Shown here in pieces: positions 1 through 5,697 of a stretch of DNA of 6,105 nucleotides. Made by a program: the position numbers and the translations under genes. Under the pieces are notes generated by a model. It had not been told where the DNA came from. It was given only the letters and a program-made list of their open reading frames with translations, and did no database searches. The DNA comes from Boseongicola sp. (lineage in GTDB: Bacteria > Pseudomonadota > Alphaproteobacteria > Rhodobacterales > Rhodobacteraceae), in contig JABDPD010000136.1 of NCBI GenBank assembly GCA_013042895.1, positions 1 to 6,105 on the forward strand, in the 5' to 3' direction. The number at the start of each line of letters is the position of its first letter. Position 1 is the first letter of the stretch.

Positions 1-383
1 TCATTATACCGAGCGGAGAGGGCGAGGCGCGAGTTAATCCCTTCACGAGCATATGACAGCCCGAGGTTGGAGCGTTTAAGATCTAGCGCGTCGGCGGCTG
101 TAGTCGAGCCACCGTCTTCCCCTTCGATCCCTGCGCCGATTGTAAAACGCAAACGATCTACACGGGTTTCGCTGGTTAGCGAGAAGCCCAGATTCGTGAC
201 GCTCGTTAGCGTGGTGCCATCTGGCGTCGACGAAAGCGAAGGGTTGTCGCTGACCTCTAGGCCAGTTGAGAAGGATAGATTGCCGCGAATGCCAGTCCCC
301 TCCTGAGCCAGGAGGGGTGTCGCTGTAATCGCTGCAAGCGAAAGGGCGGCAGATGCTAGTCGTCCCGGTCGCGATGTTTTCAT
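1..383 (-). CDS. Secreted, probably outer-membrane beta-barrel protein of the EPS locus (partial, N-terminal 127 codons)
   Basis: This is an open frame from the ATG at 383 that runs off the left edge without a stop. Residues 1-26 form a Sec signal peptide: a basic start (KTSRPGR), a hydrophobic core (LASAALSLAAITATPLL) and a probable cut after LLA-Q. The mature part begins with alternating beta-strand-like segments: GIRGNLSFSTGLEVSDNPS, TNLGFSLTSET, DRLRFTIGAGIEGE and SRLALSARYN. The GLEVSDNP segment resembles the start of putative porins of the BBP2 type and of EpsL-like barrels in EPS loci. The start lies 6 bases after the stop of the export gene, so the two are very likely co-transcribed and perhaps translationally coupled; the ribosome binding site is weak. 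The inferred role is an outer-membrane channel or partner for the polysaccharide exporter. The C-terminus is missing, so strand number and family are unconfirmed. It could instead be another periplasmic or outer-membrane beta protein. Confidence 0.8.
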   Translation of the reverse strand, partial: MKTSRPGRLASAALSLAAITATPLLAQEGTGIRGNLSFSTGLEVSDNPSLSSTPDGTTLTSVTNLGFSLTSETRVDRLRFTIGAGIEGEDGGSTTAADALDLKRSNLGLSYAREGINSRLALSARYN

Positions 384-389
384 GTTTTT

Positions 390-995
390 CTACTCGAAGA
401 GGCGTCTCTCAGGTACAATGATAACATCACCGTCAGCAAGAACAATGTCTGATCCGAGCGAGGCGCCACTTGCGATTGATTTATAGTTGATCCGCGTGAC
501 TGATTGTTCACCTGTCGAAGGATTCGATCGGCGCAACAAGATGCGTTTGGTAGCAGCAAATCGCGTAAAGCCACCTGAAGTTGCAAGAGCCTGAAGAACT
601 GTTGTCCCACGTTCCAACCGCTTTTGCCCCGGTGCGCCAACTTCACCTAACAAGTAGATGTCGATGGTTGGGCCTACTTGCGGACCCGTAGCCTGAACCC
701 GCGGCCGCAGAGCCTGAACGGTTACAAAGACTGTTGGAGTAGATGCGAAATTAGAGGCAATGCTTGAAGCAATTGTGCCGGCAACGGCGTCCGGTGATCT
801 TCCACCGGCCTGTACACTCCCCGCAAATGGAAATGTGATCGTGCCATTAGGAAGCACCAGCAATGAACGGTTCAAGGACGGATCCTCAAGGACTTCCACC
901 GCAAGCGTATCACCACTGCGAATGCTATAGTCGCTTTGCGCATACGCGACGGTTGCCGCCATAAACGCGAAAATTGCCAATATCAGAGTCTTCAT
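390..995 (-). CDS. Polysaccharide export protein, short Wza/GumB/EpsE type (201 aa)
   Basis: This is a periplasmic or outer-membrane export component that helps pass the finished polysaccharide out of the cell. Residues 1-19 are a signal peptide (MKTLILAIFAFMAATVAYA), with QSDYSIRSGDTL following. There is no lipobox cysteine, unlike E. coli Wza. Residues 23-93 form the polysaccharide export domain (YSIRSGDTLAVEV, LPNGTITFPFAG, PTVFVTVQ). Residues 113-158 form an SLBB domain (YLLGEVGAPGQ, TVLQALATSGGF). The chain ends at DGDVIIVPERRLFE, without the C-terminal amphipathic helix that forms the outer-membrane ring in Wza. The start at 995 is preferred over an in-frame ATG 28 codons upstream, because it begins the signal peptide and follows GGGGGTGA at good spacing. 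The gene sits 122 bases after the TPR gene and 6 bases before the beta-barrel gene. The family call is firm. Membership in the exosortase-associated subgroup is an inference. Confidence 0.93.
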   Translation of the reverse strand: MKTLILAIFAFMAATVAYAQSDYSIRSGDTLAVEVLEDPSLNRSLLVLPNGTITFPFAGSVQAGGRSPDAVAGTIASSIASNFASTPTVFVTVQALRPRVQATGPQVGPTIDIYLLGEVGAPGQKRLERGTTVLQALATSGGFTRFAATKRILLRRSNPSTGEQSVTRINYKSIASGASLGSDIVLADGDVIIVPERRLFE

Positions 996-1000
996 CTTCG

Positions 1001-1008
1001 TCACCCCC
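1001..1008 (-). promoter_or_regulatory. Ribosome binding site fixing the export-protein start
   Basis: GGGGGTGA on the minus strand matches the AGGAGGTGA Shine-Dalgarno pattern with one G for A, and lies 5 bases before the ATG at 995. It supports that ATG over the in-frame ATG at 1079, which would add 28 non-signal-like residues in front of the signal peptide. Confidence 0.65.
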
Positions 1009-1117
1009 AAAAACAATGTCCCGTTCACTATGGGACCCTTTACATTACGATCAAAGCGCCAATTCGTTATGCGATGCAACGGTTAACGCGTTGTGTTCAA
1101 AGGGCTACATGCCGAAA

Positions 1118-3562
1118 TCACTCGGTTGCAGCCCCCGTAGTCAGTCTTTCTACAGCCGTGCGGGCCAATGCTATCTGAGCCCGCGCATCATTCTCGTCCA
1201 CCAGAGACAAAGCAAGCTCATAGGCTGTTATGGCATCCTCTGACCGTCCCAGCGCCTCGTAAGCGCTCGCAAGGTGGTATTGGACAATCGGATCACCGCT
1301 CAAAGCACGAGCCGCTGGCTCGAGGTACTCAATGGCTTCCTCCGAGTCGCCGCGTCGATGAAGAATCCAGCCGTATGTATCTTGAAATGGAGGGACCTCT
1401 GTGCCGCGCAGGCGTCGTGCGATGGTGAATGCGCGTTCGAGGCTTTCGTCGTCAGTCTTGTACGTCGCAAGCAGGCTGGCCAAGTTATTGGCAATAACGA
1501 GTATGCCGGAATTTTGCTCATACATCGACGAGTATATTTCAATCGCGCCGTCGATATCGTTCGCACGCTCAAGAAAGGTCGCCTTGGCCCAAAGCAGGTT
1601 TGGTGCGTTTGGACTGACCAATAGTGCGGCATCTAGAGTGCTGCGCGCGTCCTCAGAACGGCCTTGAGCACTCTGAGAGCGCATAAGCTGCACCCAAGCA
1701 CTTTCGAAGGTCGGATCAGCATCTGTTACGGACTTGAAAGTGCTCTCGGCGTCCGCAAAATCCTTCAGTGCAAGCTGCGCTCTACCGAGTACCATTGCGA
1801 TTCGTGGGTTTTCAGGTTGCTTGGCGACGATCTCATTTGCGAGTGTCAGAGCTTCTTCGCGTTCGCCAGAGCGCAAACGCTCGCGTAGAAGCAGAATTTG
1901 TGCCGCAACATCAGAATCCGCACCCTCTGCGATGCCTTCCAAAGCCGCGATAGCCTGATCGCGACCGTCGCGTCGGGACAAAACCTGAAGTCGGAGTGTG
2001 TCTGCCATCCGTTCAGCTCGGGGATCGTTGCTGCGGCGAAGCGACGATTCCACCTGAAGCGCGCGCGGCCAGTCTTCGGACTGAAGATAGATATTCCCAA
2101 GTGCCTGAAGGAGCGACACATTCGAAGGCGACTGGCGCAGTGCACGAACAAGGGCGTCTTCGGCTGGTCGCAGGCGTTCAGTGGCGACAAGTGTTCGAAC
2201 AAAACGCAAGGTTTCTTCTGGCGCATAGTTCGAAGCTTCCGCAGCAAGTGAAAGCATGTCTTGCGCAAGTTCCGTCTCGCCGGCGCGCTGGTGCGCCCGG
2301 GCCATGAGTGTCATTGCCTCGAAGTCCTGCGGCTCTTGATCAAGAGCGCGGCGTAGGGCGTTGATCGCCTCGGTCACTTCGTCGCCCTCGATCAACCATC
2401 CTGCGCTGAGCTTGAGTGCCGCCGACTGGGAGGCGTCCCGAGCCAGAACTTCCTCAACAAGAGTGCGCGCGCCTACCTCGTTGCCATCGGAAATCAACAT
2501 GCGCGCAAGTGTGACCTTGAAGCTGCTGGTTTGATCGTCTTCCGGGTCGGCACCATCGACGATGGCCTGCATTTCCGCAATGCCTGCGGGACGATCTCCC
2601 CCGTCGTACAAAACGCCGGCGCGGAGCGCGCGCAAAACCGGGTTGTTCTGATAAGAGTCCAGGGAACCCTCAATCTCAGAAAGAGCGGCTTCATCACCTT
2701 TGGTGGTCCGAATGAAACTGATCAGCGCAATTTGAAGGTCGATGCTATCCTCTGTCGCCGCGATTTGTTCGCGCAGGAATTCTTCCGCACGCTCAGGCTG
2801 ACCCAGTGCCGTCAGCAGTCGAACAAGCGATCCCTTTGAAGAGGCATCGTCAGGAAATGCTGCAACCGTGGCGCGCAAGTGATCTTCAAGGGCCTCATAT
2901 TCTTCAAGCTGTGCCAGAAGGGATGACTTCATCCCATAAAAGAACTCCGAGTCTGGCTCGATCTCGATAGCTTTGTCGATGTATTGTGCAATCTCATCCT
3001 GCCGGTTCTGACGGGAAAGCCCCTCAATTACGACCCGCAAGAGCGTTGTGCTCTCGGGGTTTGTTGCAGTGAGCGCCTGCGCTTCAGCAGTTAGCTCGCT
3101 GATCCGCTGATCATCTTCGTCCAACACCGCAGCGCGGAAGGAGATCACCATTTCGATGACGTCCACACCCTGAACCCTTTCGCTCGAGACCAACAAAGGT
3201 TCAGCGTGGCGCTCGGCCTCGTCCCAGTTGCGCGCTTCAATCGCCATTTCGGTCAGTGCTAATCGTGCATCCAGATCGTCGGGATTCTGTTCAGCGAGGC
3301 GCAGAAAATTCGCATAGGCATCGCTGAAATTGCCACGCTCGCGGACGGTCTCTGCATAGAGACGGCGGCCTTCTACATGGAACTCGTCTAGGGACAGCAC
3401 GTTACGCAATTCGACAAGAGCGCGCTCCACGTCGCCGCTGGCGAACAGTTCCAGACTGTTGTTGAAATGACCCTCGGCACGTTCCTCGGCGCTATCGCAC
3501 GCTGCAAGAAAGACCAACGTTGCGCATAGCGCAAGCCCGCGGGAAACAGAGGAAGAACGCAT
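1118..3562 (-). CDS. TPR-repeat lipoprotein, PrsT-like (exosortase/PEP-CTERM EPS type, 814 aa)
   Basis: The N-terminus MRSSSVSRGLALCATLVFLA followed by AC is a lipoprotein signal peptide with lipobox LAAC; C22 would be the lipidated residue. Almost all of the rest is tandem tetratricopeptide repeats, clear at both ends (NNSLELFASGDVERALVELR; NNLASLLATYKTDDESLERA) and in the middle (LLQALGNIYLQSEDWPRALQ). The block NNLASLLA, then DTYGWILHRRGDSEEAIEYL, then YHLASAYEALGRSEDAI near the C-terminus is typical of the long PEP-CTERM-associated TPR lipoproteins, which usually run about 900 residues; this one is somewhat shorter. TPR arrays bind proteins, so a periplasmic scaffold for EPS assembly is inferred; no catalytic motif is visible. 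The start at 3562 has AAGGAG 6 bases upstream, and an in-frame ATG at 3616 is rejected. Residue +2 after the cysteine is Asp. The PrsT subfamily call is less certain than the TPR lipoprotein call. Confidence 0.92.
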   Translation of the reverse strand: MRSSSVSRGLALCATLVFLAACDSAEERAEGHFNNSLELFASGDVERALVELRNVLSLDEFHVEGRRLYAETVRERGNFSDAYANFLRLAEQNPDDLDARLALTEMAIEARNWDEAERHAEPLLVSSERVQGVDVIEMVISFRAAVLDEDDQRISELTAEAQALTATNPESTTLLRVVIEGLSRQNRQDEIAQYIDKAIEIEPDSEFFYGMKSSLLAQLEEYEALEDHLRATVAAFPDDASSKGSLVRLLTALGQPERAEEFLREQIAATEDSIDLQIALISFIRTTKGDEAALSEIEGSLDSYQNNPVLRALRAGVLYDGGDRPAGIAEMQAIVDGADPEDDQTSSFKVTLARMLISDGNEVGARTLVEEVLARDASQSAALKLSAGWLIEGDEVTEAINALRRALDQEPQDFEAMTLMARAHQRAGETELAQDMLSLAAEASNYAPEETLRFVRTLVATERLRPAEDALVRALRQSPSNVSLLQALGNIYLQSEDWPRALQVESSLRRSNDPRAERMADTLRLQVLSRRDGRDQAIAALEGIAEGADSDVAAQILLLRERLRSGEREEALTLANEIVAKQPENPRIAMVLGRAQLALKDFADAESTFKSVTDADPTFESAWVQLMRSQSAQGRSEDARSTLDAALLVSPNAPNLLWAKATFLERANDIDGAIEIYSSMYEQNSGILVIANNLASLLATYKTDDESLERAFTIARRLRGTEVPPFQDTYGWILHRRGDSEEAIEYLEPAARALSGDPIVQYHLASAYEALGRSEDAITAYELALSLVDENDARAQIALARTAVERLTTGAATE

Positions 3563-3568
3563 AAAAAA

Positions 3569-3574
3569 CTCCTT
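3569..3574 (-). promoter_or_regulatory. Strong ribosome binding site of the TPR lipoprotein gene
   Basis: AAGGAG on the minus strand, followed by six T bases and the ATG at 3562. Together with the lipoprotein signal peptide that starts exactly there, it settles the start codon against the longer frame beginning at 3616. Confidence 0.8.
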
Positions 3575-3610
3575 AGCACTAATTGGAGCGACACTAACAA
3601 ACACACACGG

Positions 3611-3642
3611 GCGCAACTAGCCCAGCAAACTCACTGTTGCGC
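3611..3642 (-). repeat. Inverted repeat between the sugar transferase and TPR lipoprotein genes
   Basis: GCGCAAC (3611-3617) and GTTGCGC (3636-3642) form a perfect 7-base inverted repeat around an 18-base loop, inside the 96-base gap between the two minus-strand genes. No T-run follows, so it does not look like an intrinsic terminator. It could be an operator, an mRNA-stabilising stem at a processing site, or chance. Confidence 0.4.
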
Positions 3643-3658
3643 GATTAAGACGGTTGGA

Positions 3659-4348
3659 TCAGTACCCCGTCCCACGAAGTACGACATGAACGGTTTTGCC
3701 GAGAATACGGATATCCTGCCAAGCAGACAAGCTGGCGTCATACGCATCATCGTAGTATGCGCGGTCGGCGAAATCTGTCTGGTTACGCTTAGACACCTGC
3801 CACAGACCAGTCATCCCGGGACGAAGGCTGTAATAGCTGCGGCCGGGATAGAGCGCTTGTTGACAAGGAAGCATTGGGCGGGGTCCGATCAGGGACATAT
3901 CCCCGAAAAGAACGTTGAAAATCTGAGGAAGCTCGTCGATGGACGTCCGGCGCAGGGCACGCCCAATCCGCGTGCAGCGAGGATCATTCGAAAGCTTTTG
4001 CTTAGCATTCCACTCTCGGCGCGCTTCCGGGTTCTCGGAAAGATGAGTTTCAAGCAGCACTTCGGCATTCGGTACCATGGTGCGAAACTTCCAGATCGTG
4101 AACCGTCGCCCATCGCGACCAACACGCTCTTGGCGGAAAATCGGAGAATGCCCATCGGAAGCGATCATCACTGCGATCAGAGCGAGAAACGGTGCAACAA
4201 ATGGCAGGGACGCCAAAACCAGTGCTACATCTACAACCCGTTTAAGCCCGGAGCGGTAAATGCCTTTGGTTTTGATTGGTCCTGATACAGGAAGCGCGTC
4301 AACATTGGCCGCGCGAGAATTTGCAACGTTCGTTACATGTACCGTCAT
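3659..4348 (-). CDS. Initiating sugar transferase (polyprenyl-phosphate sugar-phosphate transferase, ExoY/PglC-like, 229 aa)
   Basis: This is a bacterial sugar transferase family protein (Pfam PF02397 type). It would transfer a sugar phosphate from a nucleotide sugar to undecaprenyl phosphate at the inner membrane, the first step of EPS repeat-unit synthesis. Residues 36-62 (KRVVDVALVLASLPFVAPFL onward) are the basic patch plus single membrane helix. Conserved motifs follow: KFRTM (87-91), SIDELPQ (136-142), which holds the Asp138-Glu139 pair matching the catalytic dyad known from PglC, GDMSLIGPRP (149-158) and RPGMTGLWQVS (176-186). It lacks the N-terminal multi-helix region of WbaP/WcaJ proteins, so it is the small monotopic form, and its length is close to ExoY. 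The sugar cannot be told from sequence. It is the first clearly recognisable gene of the leftward set. The ribosome binding site is poor, and a hairpin ends 8 bases before the ATG. Confidence 0.94.
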   Translation of the reverse strand: MTVHVTNVANSRAANVDALPVSGPIKTKGIYRSGLKRVVDVALVLASLPFVAPFLALIAVMIASDGHSPIFRQERVGRDGRRFTIWKFRTMVPNAEVLLETHLSENPEARREWNAKQKLSNDPRCTRIGRALRRTSIDELPQIFNVLFGDMSLIGPRPMLPCQQALYPGRSYYSLRPGMTGLWQVSKRNQTDFADRAYYDDAYDASLSAWQDIRILGKTVHVVLRGTGY

Positions 4349-4356
4349 ACTTTTTA

Positions 4357-4371
4357 CCGAAGAACCTTCGG
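4357..4371 (-). promoter_or_regulatory. Perfect hairpin just upstream of the sugar transferase start
   Basis: On the minus strand CCGAAG-GTT-CTTCGG folds into a 6-base-pair stem with a 3-base loop, extendable by one G-U pair. It ends 8 bases before the ATG at 4348. No U-tract follows on either strand, so it is not a terminator. Its position suggests a role in translation initiation or mRNA stability of the sugar transferase, but this is inferred. Confidence 0.4.
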
Positions 4372-4385
4372 CCCCCTAAAACTCA

Positions 4386-4595
4386 CTAGACCCATACACA
4401 AACCAACGCGGCAACAGCGACCGACAGGCGGGCCTTGGCTATATCTAGCATTTTGAAGCTCGCATTGGAAGAATTCCCTTCGATTTCAGCCCTTTTTGCG
4501 AGCAATTCCGGTCTCGCATTGATCCAGATTTGAGCACTTAGCTTGAAAAACTGCAAAAAAGTGCCTTCCAACAGCCATATTCTCGCCGCATTCAT
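4386..4595 (-). CDS. Possible small protein of unknown function (69 aa), low confidence
   Basis: The frame starts at the ATG at 4595, has a near-ideal ribosome binding site (GGAGG at 4602-4606, 6 bases upstream) and ends in TAG at 4386, 37 bases before the sugar transferase start on the same strand. It begins MNAARIWLLEGTFLQFFKLS, has a charged middle (LLAKRAEIEG) and ends in a hydrophobic stretch (LSVAVAALVCVWV). I do not recognise it. Against it: about 55 percent G or C at third positions (hand count), several codons uncommon in GC-rich genomes (AGA, ATA, CTA, AGG) and no known domain. It may be a real small gene, a leader ORF affecting the sugar transferase, or a chance frame behind a good binding site. 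The binding site is better than that of the confirmed downstream gene, which is why it is listed. Confidence 0.3.
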   Translation of the reverse strand: MNAARIWLLEGTFLQFFKLSAQIWINARPELLAKRAEIEGNSSNASFKMLDIAKARLSVAVAALVCVWV

Positions 4596-4649
4596 CGGCG
4601 GCCTCCAAGCGCTACAAACACCGTTTTGGTAAACGATTGCTTAAGATCT

Positions 4650-4697
4650 GCACAAATTGTCCACAAATCGTCGACGATCCGTTAACCCCATTTGTGC
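4650..4697. repeat. CACAAAT repeat cluster around a 12-base palindrome, candidate operator
   Basis: CACAAAT occurs at 4651-4657 and 4662-4668 in the same orientation, 11 bases apart (about one helical turn), and again inverted as ATTTGTG at 4690-4696. The outer copies make a perfect 8-base inverted repeat, GCACAAAT (4650-4657) and ATTTGTGC (4690-4697). Between them is the perfect 12-base palindrome ATCGTCGACGAT (4667-4678). This spacing is typical of a regulator binding region, and it sits between divergent EPS genes. No known regulator can be assigned from sequence. Confidence 0.5.
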
Positions 4698-4742
4698 GAG
4701 CTTTTCCTATGATTCGTGGAAACATGCGTTTTTTGGATGCGG

Positions 4743-4760
4743 AAATTCATAAAATTCGTA
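4743..4760. repeat. Tandem 9-base direct repeat
   Basis: AAATTCATA (4743-4751) is followed directly by AAATTCGTA (4752-4760), 8 of 9 bases identical, 83 bases before the ATPase start and next to TATATA at 4771. It could be part of an activator site or promoter; chance in AT-rich DNA is also possible. Confidence 0.35.
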
Positions 4761-4842
4761 GCAGCGACATTATATAGCCTTTAAGTCTAATTAATCTTCG
4801 ATTGGGAAACGGGGTCGCTGACCTCAAGACAGTAGCGAGACT

Positions 4843-5697
4843 ATGACGAGTAACGACCTTTACGTTGAGTATTTCGGTTTCACCGAGCGACCGTTCACGC
4901 TGTTGCCCGATCCAGATTTTCTGTTCTGGTCTCGCGCGCATCGACGGGCGTTTTCGGTGTTGGAGTTTGGCGTTATCACACGTGCCCCGATCACGGTAGT
5001 GACGGGCGAAGTAGGGGCTGGCAAAACTACCCTCATTCAGAAGCTTCTTCAGGCGCTCGACGACGATATTACGCTCGGACTGATTTCGAACGCTCAGGGC
5101 GGGCGGGGCGAGTTATTGCAATGGGTGCTAAACTCGCTTTCGATTGAGGCTGACTTGACTGGTGCCTACGTGTCGATGTTCCAGCAACTCCAAGACTTCG
5201 TTATCGAGGAGTATGCCAGCGGACGTCGCGTTGTTCTTTTGATCGACGAAGCCCAAAACCTCAGTATCGAAGGGTTGGAAGAACTACGGATGCTGACCAA
5301 CATCAATTCCAACAAAGACGAACTGTTACAACTGATTTTGGTAGGTCAGCCAGAGCTGCGGCAGATGATCATGCGTCCAGAGTTGAGGCAGTTTGCTCAG
5401 AGGGTGACAGCCACCTACCACATTGGCGCGTTGGATCGTGCAGCTGTGGCAGGATATGTACAGCACCGACTAAATCATGTCGGCGGATCAGGAAATGAGT
5501 TTACGTCGGACGCGATTGGCCTCATTCATGAGCACTCGCGGGGCATACCGAGATTGGTGAATAAATTGTGTGATTTTGCAATGGTTTATGCAGCTACTGA
5601 AGAACGTCGCGTTGTTGATGGCGCGATCATCGAAGAGGTCCTGGAAGACGGGATCTTCCTACCAGCCGTGCAATCAGCTGGAGACGCGGCCGAATGA
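4843..5697 (+). CDS. ExeA-like AAA ATPase of EPS/exosortase loci (284 aa)
   Basis: This is a P-loop ATPase like the XrtA/PEP-CTERM-associated ATPase, related to ExeA/GspA of type II secretion. The N-terminus YVEYFGFTERPFTLLPDPDF (7-26), then WSRAHRRAF, is the family signature. Walker A is GEVGAGKTT (55-63, Lys61). Walker B is VVLLIDEAQ (130-138, Asp135-Glu136). A sensor-1-like LILVGQPEL (164-172) and the late motif GIPRLVNKLCD (234-244) follow. No membrane helix is seen, so it is a cytoplasmic or membrane-associated protein. The ATG at 4843 is the only reasonable start: an in-frame TGA lies at 4819-4821, and the binding site is weak. Its stop overlaps the chain-length gene by 4 bases (ATGA), which implies translational coupling and a shared job, probably energising or controlling polymer length or export. 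The exact biochemical role in this family is not well defined. Confidence 0.93.
   Translation: MTSNDLYVEYFGFTERPFTLLPDPDFLFWSRAHRRAFSVLEFGVITRAPITVVTGEVGAGKTTLIQKLLQALDDDITLGLISNAQGGRGELLQWVLNSLSIEADLTGAYVSMFQQLQDFVIEEYASGRRVVLLIDEAQNLSIEGLEELRMLTNINSNKDELLQLILVGQPELRQMIMRPELRQFAQRVTATYHIGALDRAAVAGYVQHRLNHVGGSGNEFTSDAIGLIHEHSRGIPRLVNKLCDFAMVYAATEERRVVDGAIIEEVLEDGIFLPAVQSAGDAAE

Larger units (their letters stand above)
4349..4842. promoter_or_regulatory. 494-base divergent intergenic region between the two EPS gene sets
   Basis: This region must hold start signals for both the leftward and the rightward genes. It is visibly richer in A and T than the flanking genes from about 4620 to 4800. 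I found no convincing sigma-70 promoter in either direction: TATATA at 4771-4776 has only a poor -35 partner (TTCATA at 4746-4751, 19 bases away), and on the minus strand TTAACG and GACAAT around 4660-4685 match only weakly. Contents described separately are a possible small ORF (4386-4595), a hairpin (4357-4371), a CACAAAT repeat cluster (4650-4697) and a tandem 9-base repeat (4743-4760). Confidence 0.7.

Noticed and set aside
996..1079. A longer start for the export protein at 1079
   Set aside because: It would add 28 residues (MHRITNWRFDRNV and so on) in front of a normal signal peptide; the ATG at 995 has a good ribosome binding site and begins the signal peptide.
1846..2268. A 140-codon minus-strand frame inside the TPR gene
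   Set aside because: It is an alternative frame of the TPR coding region with an unstructured, Cys/Arg-rich product and no supporting start signal.
3563..3616. A longer start for the TPR lipoprotein at 3616
   Set aside because: The ATG at 3562 has AAGGAG at ideal spacing and starts the lipoprotein signal exactly; the extension would bury it.
3686..4285. A 199-codon plus-strand frame opposite the sugar transferase
   Set aside because: The product has no family features and lies fully antisense to a gene with all conserved motifs, so it is a shadow frame.
4349..4380. Intrinsic terminator at the 4357-4371 hairpin
   Set aside because: No T-run follows the stem on either strand, and it sits directly before a start codon.
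4459..4521. CTCGCATTG repeated at 4459-4467 and 4513-4521
   Set aside because: Two 9-base copies 54 bases apart with no further copies or symmetry; likely chance.
4657..4665. TTGTCCACA, one base from a DnaA box (TTATCCACA)
   Set aside because: A single imperfect site inside the CACAAAT repeat cluster, with no other boxes or replication genes nearby, does not support an origin.
4747..4941. A 64-codon minus-strand frame across the ATPase start
   Set aside because: It overlaps the conserved ATPase N-terminus in antisense and has no recognisable product.
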